Below, one piece after another: positions 1-11,370 of a stretch of 64,000 nucleotides of DNA. Location of the stretch: assembly GCF_000283155.1 (NCBI RefSeq), contig NW_004454193.1, positions 11,499,561-11,563,560 of the forward strand, given 5' to 3'. The position numbers and the translations under genes are program-made. The DNA is from Ceratotherium simum simum (Eukaryota; Chordata; Mammalia; Perissodactyla; Rhinocerotidae). The notes below the pieces were generated by a model. It was not told the origin of the DNA. It worked only from the letters and a program-made list of their open reading frames with translations, and did no database searches. Position 1 is the stretch's first letter; every line of letters starts with the position of its first letter.

Positions 1-280
1 GAAACTTAGAGGTGACATTTGAGCTGAGATACTAAAGATAACAAACTAGACTTGTGAAGACGTTTCACAGAGCAGTCGAGGTTGAAGAAACAGCCAGCAC
101 AAACTCCTGGTTAAAGAAAAAGGCTAGATGCATGTGAGGAGTAGAGCGGCATCCAGGGTGGCTGGAGCAGCTTGTAGGGGTGTAAGGGTATGTGTTTAGG
201 GAGAGGCTGTAGACAGACTGGAACCAGATTATTATGGCCATGATGGGGTGTCCAGACTTGCCCTAAGAGAAACATGTCTT
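1..280 (-). repeat. Ancient L2-like LINE fragment, antisense
   Basis: The opening bases (GAGGTGACATTTGAGCTGAG, then an mGTGGCTGGAGCAG-type stretch) resemble the reverse complement of the 3' part of the mammalian L2 LINE, where sense L2 reads roughly CTCAAATGTCACCTC. It is highly diverged, has no open frame and is cut by the window edge. The family is assigned from memory of the consensus, not from a search. Confidence 0.5.
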
Positions 281-506
281 CATTGAAAAGGATTTACCAA
301 GAGAATAACAAATTCTGATAATTGTTTTGAAAATATCACCCCAGATGCATGGTAAAAAAAGACCGAAGACACACAAAATAGGAATAATTGTAGGTCATAT
401 GCAATTTTTCATTACTATTTATTAACATACTTTATGTCAAGTTAATTTATTCAAAAATATAATTGAGGTAGTAATGTAGTTATATTTATAAGTTAAAATG
501 TGAATG

Positions 507-782
507 AAAAAGTATAACATTTCTTGGGGCCAGCCCAGTGGCATAATGGTTGAGTTCACAAACTCTACTTCGGTGGCCTGGGGTTCGCAGGTTCGGATCC
601 CCAGTGCGGACATACGCACTGCTTATGGAGCCATGCTGTGCAGGCGTCCCATGTATAAAGTAGAGGAAGATGGGCACGCGTGTTAGCCCAGGGCCAATAT
701 TCTTCAGCAAAAACAGAAGGATTGGCAAGAGATGTTAGCTCAGGGCTAATCTTCCTCACCAAATAAAAAGTATAACATTTCT
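507..782 (+). mobile_element. ERE SINE (tRNA-headed), with 18-bp TSD
   Basis: A full ERE body runs from GGGGCCAGCCCAGTGG (526) to CTTCCTCACC and an A-rich tail (to 764). It contains a box-B-like GGTTCGGATCC at 590-600. The flanks AAAAAGTATAACATTTCT occur at 507-524 and again at 765-782, an exact 18-bp target-site duplication. Known of the family: EREs are perissodactyl SINEs moved by L1 machinery. The frames on both strands here are SINE sequence, not genes. Confidence 0.95.
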
Positions 783-2560
783 GTGATTTGGAAGCATTTT
801 ACAATTTTTATTTATGTGTAATGTAGTCGTGTTTCCTTTTTTCTTCTATAGTTAATAATTTGGTGCAACATACAATTGTTATTATGATTTATTTTTAAAT
901 CAGATTATATTTTGCACATGCCATAATATGAGGTAACATCAGTCCATGATTTCAGCAGATCAATAGAATCTATTTGATCCCAAGATCGAATGGATAATTG
1001 ATATATTTTAAGAATCACATTTGAAAATACATACATATATTTTTTGATCTGTAATTCTTATTACAGAAAAGATAAAAACAAAGGCTTATTTGGATGCGTA
1101 TTTGGTGGTAACTTCTTAATTTTTGAGTTTTTTTCTACCACATTTCTCTTTAACATGCAGTATTTTTATGCTAGAAAACTTCATTTTGACCATGTTAAAA
1201 AGGTATGCAGAGCTGAACATATGGAAATGTAGAAATCTGTGGGTAGAGCTTTGGATTTAATTTTCAAATCAGCATTTTACAGTTTTAGGGCAAAGGATGT
1301 CATGTTTTTCTTAGAGGTGTCTGTTTAAATATTGATCAGCATATATTCACCAGAAGGAAGCAGATATCAAGATCTTCTTATCTTCCTGCTCAACTATAAA
1401 CCAATATTTATTGAGATTCTTTTAGATCTTATTAGTCATTCTGATGCAGGTGAGCTACCTCTAAGTCTTATCTTAAATAAACACAGCAACTGTGAAAAGA
1501 GCTTATTTCCCTATTTACTTTCTGTATGGGGGGTGGTTAGAACGTCAAGAGATAAAATTTTTGTTTAACTCTTGACATCTACTAGATTTGTGGCTTAGGG
1601 TAAGACACTATTCTCCGAGGCTCAGTTTCTCCATCTGGAGACAGAAGAGATTATCTCAATTAATAACCCAGAATTATATGAAAAAACTAAGAAAAAAGAT
1701 ATATGGGGAATGGCTGTATAAACTACAAAGTATACACCAAATGTAATATCTCCCTCCCCCCAGTGGATTGGAATCCTTACTTTGCAAATTTGATCTTCAT
1801 TCCACAGTTGAGCATGTTTTGATGGTTTTCCCTTGCCCTAAGATGAAGTAAAAATCCTTTAATGTGGTCTCCTGCTAGATGAATCCTCAATCTCTTCTCT
1901 TGTGGTGTTTCCCTCTTTCCTTCTGTACCCAGCCACACTAACCCACATTTGACCCTCAAATTTGAATAGAGTTTTTGAGCTCACATTATGTTCCTGTTTC
2001 TCTAATGGAGACACAGTGGTGAAAAGATTACTAAATATCCCACTTGCATGGCAGTCATACTAGAGCAGTAGTTACCAATGCAATTGCCCAGGCAAGTTCA
2101 TAAAATGAATGTACAATGGAGTGTATGGATTGTGGCAAGAGGGAGAGAGAATAACCCATCTAAAAAGACTGATACTGTTCAGCTAATCTGGGCCACGCAG
2201 GGATGTGGCTCTAGTATTGCTCCTTCATCTTATTTTCCTACTGAAGGCAGATATGCAGAGTTTTCTGTGTTGTCTCCTAGCATTTAATATTGGCTGATAG
2301 CTAACAGAGAAAAAGCAACAAAATACAGTGCTGTAAAAACAAAATGTGTTTGCCTGCTGGATGTGGTCTTCAGTATCTGGTCTACTATCTCCCTTTTCTA
2401 GAGGCATCTAGTGTCTGTCACAGGACCTTTGCTCATGATGTTTCTCTCACTAAACACATCATTTGTGCCAACAACAGCATTTTCCACTTCACTTAGGTAA
2501 TGTCCTCTCATCTTCTAGACCAGCTATTGTTGCATGTCATAATTTTTTGTTTTACCTTTA
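783..2560. other. Unique AT-rich DNA, no gene seen
   Basis: No long frame with coding character and no recognisable young repeat. Bases 1575-1680 (GGTAAGACACTATTCTCCGA followed by CTCAGTTTCTCCATCTG) look like the conserved core of an old MIR SINE in plus orientation. The small frames at 1044-1232, 1332-1568 and 2078-2287 are short, isolated and without family resemblance. Confidence 0.5.
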
Positions 2561-2562
2561 TA

Positions 2563-2833
2563 AGGATAATATATATATATATATTGTGTGTGTGTGAGGA
2601 AGATCAGCCCTGAGCTAACATCTGCTAATCCTCCTGTTTTGTTGAGGAAGACTGGCCCTGGACTAACATCCATGTCCATCTTCCTCCACTTTATATGGGA
2701 CACCACCACAGCATGGCTTGACAAGCGGTGCGTTGGTGCGCGCCCCAGATCTGAACCAGCGAACCCGGCGCCGCAGCAGCGGAGTGCACGCACTTAACCG
2801 CTTGCGCCGCTGGGCTGGGCCCCAGGATAATAT
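2563..2833 (-). mobile_element. ERE SINE, antisense, with TA/TG microsatellite tail
   Basis: Reverse-complement ERE from GAGGAAGATCAGCCCTGAGC (2596) to GGGCTGGGCCC (2823). AGGATAATAT at 2563-2572 and 2824-2833 form an exact 10-bp TSD. The expected poly-T (the tail in this orientation) has been replaced by a (TA)n(TG)n tract at 2569-2595, a common fate of SINE tails. Confidence 0.93.
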
Positions 2834-4145
2834 TTTCTTGTTGGTAATTATTGTCAGTCTTTGTGCCTAGTTCTGTAAGTCCTTCGAGAATGGATTTATG
2901 TCTGTCCTGATCACCAACTCTAATGTCTTCCTCTAAGCAAGATTTCAATAAAAATTTGGGTGCTTGGCATTAAGGAACATCTGTTCCCAAGGAGAAAACA
3001 TTCTCCTTTCTAGAATTTATCAAATGAGTCCATGATCAAGCTAGGGATATAATTTTTGATCCCAAATTAGGCCACTGAGGGGGTCAGTTCACTGCTGTGT
3101 GACTCAAAAAGTGAGTTGAGTAAAAAGTTAAAAGGACTGCTTTACTGTGAAGATGATTGTCAGTGAAACCTTTCGCTTTTATGCAACATCAAGGCATTGG
3201 TAATAGAGCATTTATTCAGGGGCCCACCAAAATCCAACTTGTCTTTGTCAATTTCTGGAAAGTTTCCATGTATTTGTAACAACTTGGACTTCAACAGCCA
3301 GGCATAAGGCTTATAACATCTCAAACCTTACAACATCTCAAACCTTACTCAAAAGAATAAGGGTTATTTTTGCGTAAGGGTGGTGTGGTCTGTAGTTTTC
3401 AAACCGGGTTACGACACCTCTATAGTGATATTTTGTTGCATGCCAGGGGTATGAGAGCCACAAGGGGAGCCTGGAAAACGGGCTCACCTTCTTGGAGAAT
3501 CAGTTTTAACCTAAGATATGAGAAGAATGGACTTTTATATTGATTAGATGAGAAAACTGTTGTTCTGAGATATAGAAATATTTAGGTAAAGTGTTTGGTT
3601 AAAAGATTTTCAGAGGAAAATATATAATCATGCAGTTCTGTGTGTTTGGAAATACTTTGCATTACATTAGTGCAAGTGAAATGTACTAAATCAGTAGAAT
3701 TAGGCGAACATGACTCAGTCAGCAAGCTGTGCATGTCTAGGTCAGCAAGAAATTTAGAAATATAAGGATGATAGGGGAAGACTATGATTTTGATTTTCTT
3801 GGCACCACGTGAAAGTTAGAGGAACTGAGTTGGATTTTGGCAGGAGCTTGTACTGAGAACATAACTGAGGTTTAATAAGAAAGTTTGAAGAGTAGATCTA
3901 CAGGATAAACTGGAGCGTGAGTTCAGAAACTTCTGGGGCACCATTTCTGCCTGTTAGTCCTCCCACTGGCATGGGCACTGCAAGTCAGGGGAAACCAAAC
4001 ATTGTGAAAGGATTGTGTCTCATCTGCCTTGCCTGGCTGGCATTGGTATTTGGAAGAAACTTTAGATTGGTCAACTGTGGGCTTAATTCCCTCAGTGACT
4101 TTTATAAGTTGGCTGGATTAATTAACAATTGTAACAACAGACCTG
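2834..4145. other. Unique sequence with a 17-bp tandem duplication
   Basis: No gene or clear repeat family. A perfect head-to-tail duplication of AACATCTCAAACCTTAC lies at 3315-3331 and 3332-3348. The frame at 3917-4342 (141 codons) is half made of the following tetranucleotide repeat (Ile-Tyr-Leu-Ser runs) and is not credible as a gene. Confidence 0.5.
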
Positions 4146-4245
4146 CTATCTATCTATCTACCTATCTATCTATCTACCTATCTATCTATCATCTATCAAT
4201 TGACATATCTGTATCATCTATCAATCTCTGTCTATCTATCAAAAT
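4146..4245. repeat. Tetranucleotide microsatellite (TCTA/GATA type)
   Basis: Imperfect run of CTAT units with interspersed CTAC, ending with a TCTGTCTATCTATC block. It creates an artificial Tyr-Leu-Ser-Ile repeat in the plus-strand frame. Likely length-polymorphic. Confidence 0.9.
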
Positions 4246-4387
4246 AGGAACATTTATTAGCAATCAAATAGTAATTAAGGGCTTACAATGCAAAGCAGTT
4301 ACCTTATCTTACTTCTCATCCTCAGAGGATAAACCATTTTAATACTTGTTTGTTGATTTCTTATCTACAAATATGTCTTAATTTAGA

Positions 4388-4815
4388 CTTCCACCAGAAG
4401 CAGATGCTGAGACAAAGAGTGAAATACAAGTAGTTTATTTGAAAAGTGCAGGGTATGAGGAAGAGACACAGGGAAGGAAAGTCAGCTAACACAGAGTGTA
4501 CTGTTAAATCAGTTCACCATGATGAATGAATGGGGATTAATCCTATAGGAAAAATCTAGGAAAAAGTATACAACAGATACCACGGAAATATATCACTTGC
4601 TGGGGAAAGAGCTGGGATGTTTGTCCACCTTCCATCAGGCCGTGGTTGAGTTCTGCTCCAGGTGATTGTTAATTCCTTCGCACTTCTGACCTGCCCCAGC
4701 AGTGGGCACAGCGGTCTTTTAGTCAAAGTCCTGAGGCACAATGATGCAGGTGGCAGTTATCTGGAGAACATGGAAATAGTCGAGTCCAAAGAGATATAGG
4801 CAAGGTGCTGACAAG
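4388..4815. repeat. Unnamed ancient interspersed repeat, copy 1
   Basis: The start (CCAGAAGCAGATGCTGAGAC, then TACAAGTAGTTTATTTG) resembles 41772-41818, where CCAGAGGCTGACTCAGA is followed by GCAAGTAGTTTATTTGG. Both end with a TGAGGTCC/CAAGGTCC-like motif about 400 bp later. I infer two old copies of one family, possibly a MaLR or other LTR in antisense, but cannot name it. Confidence 0.4.
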
Positions 4816-5017
4816 GTCCCCTCCAATATACTTATACTAAATATCTTGATATTCAATTTTTTTCATAGTTGATTGATTATTCTGCCCTCAAAGTAAGGAT
4901 TGAACTCACACCATAGCCTCCAAATATTTTTTTGCCCACTAAAATTCACTATAATTTTTGTTCCAGTGTCACTTAGCCTTGTATCATTGAAATAATATTT
5001 ATCCTATTCATCTTCTC

Positions 5018-5286
5018 TAGCCAGTATTTTTTTTTGTGGTGAGGAAGATTGGCCCCGAGCTAACATCTGTTGCCAGTCTTCCTCTTTTTGCTTGAGGAAG
5101 ATTGGCCCTGAGCTAACATTTGTGCCAATCTTCCTCTATTTAGTATGTGGGACACCACCACAGCATGGCTTGATCAGCAGTGCATAGGTCCACGCCTGGT
5201 ATCCGAACCTGCAAATCCTGGGCCACTGAAGCAGAGTGCACGAACTTATCCACTAAGCAACTGGGCCGGCCCGATATAGCCAGTAT
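5018..5286 (-). mobile_element. ERE SINE, antisense, 10-bp TSD
   Basis: Two copies of the GAGGAAGATTGGCCC-GAGCTAACAT module, then CACCACAGCATGGCTTGAT, then the inverted head GGGCCGGCCC at 5263-5272. TAGCCAGTAT is duplicated exactly at 5018-5027 and 5277-5286. The short T tract at 5028-5035 is the inverted A-tail. Confidence 0.95.
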
Positions 5287-7574
5287 GTTTTGATATCTCT
5301 CTTTATAAGTTGAAGATATTAGGACCCGCCTACCATCTCCCATCATTCTTCTCTGTTCACATTCCAGCTCCTGTCTTTGGTAGTCTACTTTTATCATTTA
5401 ATTTACTTCCTATACGTAACATTACATGTTATATTTATACACTCTTCTGTAGCATATTTAAGCCCTGAACAGTTTGCCTGTAAGTTAAGTCTGTAGCTGA
5501 AAATTAACAAGTAATACCACCAAATGTGCACAATCTCATTCCAAATACCATCCAATATAGATTGTTCTTGAATCTCTACAACCTTCTGTTTTGTGCTGGC
5601 TTGGTAACTCTCTATGCCTGCCCTACAGCCTTCATCATGGGAGTTTCTTTCATGACTTTTTGTGGTTAGAACTATAATTTCCTAGATGTCATATATTCTT
5701 TTTCTCTTCTTTATTTTATTAGAGCATATTCTCAAATTATTTCCTAAGGAATGATTTATTAGTGGAGGTGTCTAAGTGCATAAGTCCTCATATATAAGGA
5801 AATTAATTTTTTTCTTAACTTATATGTTTCATAGTTTAAATAAGTATACAATTCTAAGTCGAGCATCATTTAATCCTTAAAATATTCAACACCCTTTCCA
5901 ACTCTGTTCTAACATTCTAGTTTATTTTTAAGTGGCCTATGACTGTTCCGCTCCCCACTGACCTACACCTTAGAATAACTTAGAATATTCACTTTATTCC
6001 CTATGATTCAGAAATTATGCAATGATATCTAGGCATGAACCATTTCAATTACTAGGCAGGCCTTTTAATTGTGATGACTGATCTTCTGGGAAAATCACCA
6101 TCTCTTTTTTTTTTTTAATTCTTGAATCCAATTTTTTTTCCCTTGTTCTCTCCTTTTCGGATGGTTATTTGTAAGATATTGTATATCCTAGATTGTCCCT
6201 CTGTTTTCTATTCTCAAAAATTTTATCTTCATGATGAAATCACAAAGATTTTCTTGGCTTTGTCTTCCAACTTTAATTAATTAATGTCTTTTTATCTTAA
6301 TTTTAGCAGCTTTAATTTTCAACAATTCTTTCTTGTTTTGTTACTTTTCATAACATTTTATTCTTGCTTTATGGATGCATTATATTAAAGACTCTTGCAC
6401 AGATAATACAGAAACCAAAATAGGGAGAAAAAAACATTTTGAAGCTACTCCATAGAGATTCATTTGTTTATAGATCTTGTCTTTTTTTTTTTTTTTTTTT
6501 TTAATATTGTTAGTCTTCTTTTAAATGTCTGGCAAACCATGGAAGTCTTTTCACGTTTATGGGTGTGGACATAGCACATGTTGTTTGAGACAAGTTAGTC
6601 AACAGAGAGATATTCCATTAGGCTAAGGATGCAAAAAACCATCCAGTATGTCTTTAGGACCTACTCTACCTTGTTCTTTTTATTTTAATAATTAGGCCAT
6701 TATACACTATTCTTTTATCATTATTCTATTAGTATTTCAGGTAAGTTAAATCTGTGTCCTCAATCTACTCTTTGGTCTAGCAGTACATATTTAAAGGGTA
6801 ATCTTTAATTTTATACCTGAGCAGGGCATTCAGAGTTCACTCTTCATAACTTCTTGGGACGTGTTTCTCACCTCTTTCTGGTAGGGATCCTTAACAGAAA
6901 TAAATATCAAGAAGCACTATAGAGGAAAGTAGGCTGGGAGTTGACTGATATGATTTCAAGTCCTCTTTTTAAGATTTACTCACTTTAGAATCTTGGATTC
7001 ATCAGTTTTCTTTTCTGAGATCGAATTTCTTAATTTGACAAAAGAAAATAACAATGTTTGCCTACCTTATAGAGATTTTCTCTAAGTATCAAATAAAAAA
7101 GTACATGAAATTATTTGGAAAACTTTTAATATTGTGCACTATACTAGGGATATAAAGGTAAATAAGATGTAGTCCCTGTGAGAAAGCATGTCCCAGCCAA
7201 TCTTAGAAGACCATCAATGGTGTCAGAATAGAGAGCAATAAATGCTATTAGAAAGAAATATTATTTCAAGCAATTATCACTGATAAAAAGTTTATAGTTT
7301 GCAGCTACTAAATGAAGAGCAACTTATCTGTTTTTTTAATAACTTTCCTTTGGGTAGACATCACATTTTACCTATAAGAAGGTAAGTATAGTCTCCGAAA
7401 AGTAAAAAGATTTGCTCAAAAGAGAACACCACCAAATAAGAGATAGATCTGGTACTTAAAAATAATTCTCACTAAATCCCTCATTCCTGTTCCCTCACCA
7501 AAGATTTACAAAAGTATATTATATTTCAAAAGAAAATGTACAAGATTTAGAAAAAGTGTTATAAAGTAGACAGG
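5287..7574. other. Unique AT-rich DNA with a T21 tract
   Basis: No gene seen. A 21-base T run lies at 6482-6502 without an attached SINE body. Bases 7135-7265 (TGCACTATACTAGGGATATA, then AGTCCCTGTGAGA and AATAAATGCTATTAGAAAGA) resemble an antisense L2 3' end. The rest gives no recognisable family. Confidence 0.5.
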
Positions 7575-7850
7575 AAAGAATAGGCTTGAAAGGGGCCGGC
7601 CCTGTGGCATAGTGGTTGAATGCACGCGCTCCGCTTCAACGGCCTGAAGGTTCAGAGGTTCGGATCCCGGGAGTGCATCGATGCACCACTTGTCAAGCCA
7701 TGCTGTGGCGGCGTCCCATATAAAGTAGAGGAAGGTGGGCAGAGATGTTATCCCAGGGCCAATCTTCCTCAGCAAAAAGAGGAGGATTGGCTTTGGATGT
7801 TAGCTCAGGGCTGATCTTCCTCACCAAAAAAAAAAGAACAGGCTTTAAAG
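7575..7850 (+). mobile_element. ERE SINE, 18-bp imperfect TSD
   Basis: Starts GGGGCCGGCCCTGTGGCAT (7593), has box-B-like GGTTCGGATCC at 7657-7667, and ends CTTCCTCACC plus an A run (7826-7835). The flanks at 7575-7592 and 7833-7850 match at 16 of 18 positions. The two mismatches suggest moderate age. Confidence 0.95.
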
Positions 7851-9020
7851 AGCAAATGCTTGTCCTAAAATGAAATGAAATTAATAGTAAAAAATAGCAG
7901 TTGATTAGCAAGCTTCTTTAAGATAATGTCAAATAGAGATCTCAGGTGAATTTCTTCAGTGATGACCATAACTTTTCAAGCTAGCAAAGTAAACTTTGAA
8001 ACTCAGGCTTTTCAACTAGGACAATGCAAAAATTCAGACTACAAGAAAAATAGTGAGAATAGCATTAGCTAAAAGCAGAAAGCCACTGTCCATCTGGTTC
8101 TTAAATATGAATCCTGTCATTAGTGACTAGATAGGATCATGTGTATGGATATCAAAATGGTAATAATTTACTAAGACAGGTGCTTTGTCCCAAAGATTCG
8201 ACTTGTATTCTCCAGAAGTGGTATCTGAGAAATCATCATGAGCAAAAGTCCCAGAAAATAAGAATTATAGCAATCCAGGCTTGAAAAATCAGAAGCATTT
8301 ACCTGCATAACACAAGTCTTCATGCTGATATGTACCCACAGCCTGGCTAGGTTTATTTTAGCATAGACAATATAAAGAAATAGTAGTTTCAACCGATACA
8401 AATAATCCTGGAGAAGATTAAAAATGAGATGTTTAGTTGAATGTGGTCTCACTAATGTTTTGCTAACTGCACTGAAAGTGGACTATTATAAAAGCAAGGG
8501 TTTAGATTACTAGATTCTAATTGCTAGTGGGAGATAACTCATTATTTAGTAGTTTAATAGCAGTGACTCCTCCAATCACTGGCACATTATGGTATGGTTT
8601 GAGATAGAATGAGTTTCTAATTATTAGACTGCTAACTCATTTCTGTATTGAAATCCTCCAGGCAAAAGGAAGAGGGATCAGGTATTTTGGAGTTGTACTC
8701 TGCAACCCAGAGTGACATGAAGTGACCTTCTCCCTTGTACAATTCTTTGAATGGTTTGAGGTTGACAATCAAGCAATGTGCATTGTAGGGCAAAGAGAAT
8801 ATGTCTGGATTAAGGAGAATCTGAATTTTAATGTCAACTCTGTTCTTTACTTAGGTCATTGGTTTTGGTCTGATCATAACTGTTTCCTTATTTCTATGAT
8901 GAGGCGATTGAACTACTTCTCCCCTAAGGTTCCTTTAGGCGATGGCATTCTATGACCACCTCTACTAATCTAATTGTCAGTATGATTGGTTGTAGATCCT
9001 TCCAGCAGTTACTGCCTATA
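7851..9020. other. Unique DNA with one MIR-like piece
   Basis: No gene. Around 8855-8945 the order TGATCATAACTGTTTCCTTA, then ATGATGAGGCGATTGAACTA, then CTAAGGTTCCTTTAG follows the MIR/MIR3 consensus order (cautious assignment). The frame at 8722-8955 overlaps this and is discounted. Confidence 0.45.
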
Positions 9021-9024
9021 AATC

Positions 9025-9475
9025 ATGACATCAGGTCACTAAAATCTTGTATATTCCCCCTCACATTCACTCTGGGCTTGGCCACGTTACTGTCTTTGGC
9101 CAATGGAATGCCAGCAAACATGTTGCAAGCAGAGGGTTAAACGATACTTTGCACTGTGTCTTTCCTTCTTGGGAAACTGGCTTGGAGCTGCCACATTAGA
9201 AATCCAGTCCAGCTTACTGGAGGACAAGAGATTTATGTGGAAGGAACCAAGGCACCCCAACTGATAGCCAGGACAAACTGCCAGACGTTTGACTGGGGCC
9301 ATCTTGGACCTTCCAGCCACATGAGTGCAGCTACAGAAGCAAGCCCAGGCCAAACCAGCAGAAGAACCACCAAGCCAACTGAGAATATCATGAGCAATAA
9401 TCAATAACTGTTGTTTGAAGACACTAAGTTTTAGGATGGTTTGTTACAGGGCCATAGATAACTGACACACAATTT
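9025..9475 (+). mobile_element. MLT1-type MaLR solo LTR (ancient)
   Basis: The right end (GTTTGAAGACACTAAGTTTT, then GGTTTGTTACAGGGCCATAGATAACTGACAC) matches the 3' end typical of MLT1 LTRs of the ERVL-MaLR group. The GGCCAATGGAATGCCAGC and CCAGCCACATGAG motifs upstream also fit. It is non-coding and diverged with no internal region. The overlapping frames on both strands (9087-9407) are chance frames inside the LTR. Confidence 0.7.
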
Positions 9476-9544
9476 GAAAAGGGCTTCACGTAAATAGAAT
9501 ACTGAGCTGTAGTTAAAATTAGATGAGACAATTTTTGCTTGATT

Positions 9545-9628
9545 ATTGGAATGTAAGCACTAAAAGAAAAGAGATCTTATCTATCTTGCTTATCACTATG
9601 TTGCTAGCACTTAATACAATGTCAACAC
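9545..9628 (+). repeat. L2 3'-end fragment, sense, interrupted
   Basis: GAATGTAAGCACT and TATCTTGCTTATCACTATGT-type order with TGCTAGCACTTAATACAATG resemble the L2 3' end. The match appears to resume after the next element (GTAATAAATGTTGAATA at 10158-10174), so a single L2 may be split by the insertion at 9629-10150. Confidence 0.5.
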
Positions 9629-10150
9629 TGTATTAGTTATGTATTATTGAATGACATATTACCCCCAAACTTGGTGGTTTTTATACAACTGACATTTATT
9701 ATCTTACAGTTGTTTTAGGAATTCTAGCATAGCTTATCTGGGTCCTCTGTTTCAGAGTCTCACAAAGCTGCAATCAACGTATTAAGGAGAGTTGTGGTTT
9801 TGTCTGAAGGCTCAACTCAGGAAGATCTAGATCCAAGCACACTCACATGGTTATGGGCAGGCTTCAGTTCCTTACAGACTGCTGGCCATGTGGCCAACCG
9901 TTCTTTGCCATATGGGTCTATCCAACACCGCACCTTGCTTCATCAAAGCCAGAAAGAAAGAGAGGGTGCCAACAAGGTGGAAGTCTCTGTATTGTGTAAC
10001 CTAATCATGGAAGAGACATCTCATTACTTGTGCTGTATTCTATTTGTTACTATCTAGGTATAGTTCTCACTCATAGGCAAGGAATAACACAAAGGCATAC
10101 ATTCCAAGAGGTGGGGATTATTGGGGGTCATTTTAGAAGTCTTCCTGTTA
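9629..10150 (+). mobile_element. Ancient LTR-like relic nested in L2
   Basis: Begins TGTATTAGTTATGTATTATTG and contains TTTATTATCTTACAGTTGTT, GGGTCCTCTGTTTCAG and GAGGTGGGGATTATTGGGGG. This is the order of a common mammalian repeat that I recognise but cannot name with certainty (LTR/MaLR-like). Non-coding; the 9794-10057 frame is accidental. Confidence 0.5.
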
Positions 10151-10214
10151 AGGTCCGTAATAAATGTTGAATATATTTTTGAAAAGATAAATAAGTGAAC
10201 AAGCAAGTATGTAT

Positions 10215-10555
10215 TGATCAACAAATATGTGTCAGGCATGGTGCTATGTGCTAGGGATGCTTAGGAGGTAATGACACAGTCCCTGCTTTTTAGAGCATTT
10301 AGTAAAGTAAAGGATACAGAGTTGTAAAAATTAAAGCCATACAATAAAAAGTACTAACCTGTGGTTCTTGTGGAATGCATAAGGCACAGATGGAATTCAG
10401 ATAGAACATGATCAATTTTGTTGGATAAGTCAGGATGAAATTTCTTATGAGTATGGTAACTGAGCTAGGGTTTTAAGGATGATTCATCATTTTCCATCTC
10501 TGGAGTTGGGAATAATGAAGAGAAAGACATTTCACATATAGGGAATAACATATTC
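10215..10555 (-). repeat. L2 fragment, antisense
   Basis: ACAAATATGTGTCAGGCATG, GCTATGTGCTAGGGATGC and ACAGTCCCTGC are the reverse complement of the L2 3' end (sense order: GCAGGGACTGT, CATCCCTAGCAC, CAATAAATATTTG-like). The match fades after about 10400. Confidence 0.6.
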
Positions 10556-10562
10556 TAAGGTA

Positions 10563-10580
10563 TGTGTGTGTGTGTGTGTA
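10563..10580. repeat. (TG)n microsatellite
   Basis: About nine TG units, followed by TATGAAGCAG. Confidence 0.8.
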
Positions 10581-11155
10581 TGAAGCAGACAGTGAAGGAC
10601 AGAGAGATATTTGCACTGGCAGGGATTTTTCTCCCAAACAAAATGTCCTTTCTTATAAAGTTTGTTGGAGAGCCATCTGTCCCATAGTCTTTAGGTGACC
10701 CAATGAAGGTCTATAAGGGAAGGCAGATAGCCTAGTAGGTGGAAAGACAAGAGTACAGATGCAAAGAGGATCCCAGGTGTAATTGATTGCACAGTGGCCC
10801 CTATCTCCAGAATTGTTCAAGTTAATTGCACATTGAAGAAAATTGACTAAGTTAGTAGTTTTGAATGAAACTGTTCTAAAACCGATCATTTCAGATGGGA
10901 AAGAGGAGGTCCTTTGACACCAGGGCATTTCTGAGGATGTCTTGTGGAGGAGAATCTAATGATCTGTAAACTTTCACATCTGTTGACAGTTGCTTTCCGC
11001 TGTTATGATAGCAAAATGAGAGGAAAGTATGATTTTTAAAATAACTGTACTGAAAGATTTATTAAAATTGCACATAGAAGTGAAATACATAAAACTATGG
11101 AAGTATCACCTGGGAAGGACTCTCTTACCATGTTTTACATTGGATAAATGAGGTT
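10581..11155. other. Unique DNA, nothing recognised
   Basis: No repeat family and no gene. The minus frame at 10653-10928 has no domain character that I can see. Confidence 0.4.
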
Positions 11156-11159
11156 GGTA

Positions 11160-11370
11160 AAAGTGGATTTAAAATATTCAAGAGCATGATTCAGATTGAT
11201 AACTAAATTCAAATCCTGGCTCTATTACTTACTAGCTATGGGTCCTTGGGTAAGTCCCTTAACATCTATGAGCTTAAGAATCCCCATCTATAAAATTGGA
11301 ATATAACTACTCACTGATTTGTGTTGAGAAGTCAATGAGAATGACTATAAAAATGCCCTAACTTAATAAA
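11160..11370 (+). repeat. MIR SINE, sense
   Basis: The classic MIR order is present: AAATCCTGGCTCTATTACTT, ACTAGCTATGGGTCCTTGGG, AAGTCCCTTAACATC, then CCCCATCTATAAAATTGG, and an end near TAATAAATATTTG. Good preservation of the tRNA-related and core parts. Confidence 0.85.

Noticed and set aside
590..600. tRNA gene suggested by the GGTTCGGATCC box-B-like site
   Set aside because: The site belongs to the tRNA-derived head of an ERE SINE; there is no tRNA cloverleaf or anticodon arm.
4146..4245. Possible CRISPR-like or regularly spaced repeat
   Set aside because: The units are contiguous tetranucleotides in a mammalian genome, hence a microsatellite.
3917..4342. A 141-codon frame starting MSSETSGAPF
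   Set aside because: Its second half is encoded by the tetranucleotide repeat and no homology or exon signals are visible.
6482..6502. T21 run as the tail of an antisense SINE
   Set aside because: No SINE body follows; treated as a simple homopolymer.
8722..8955. A 77-codon frame with balanced composition, considered as an exon
   Set aside because: Its 3' half overlaps a MIR-like sequence and there are no clear splice sites or recognisable domains.
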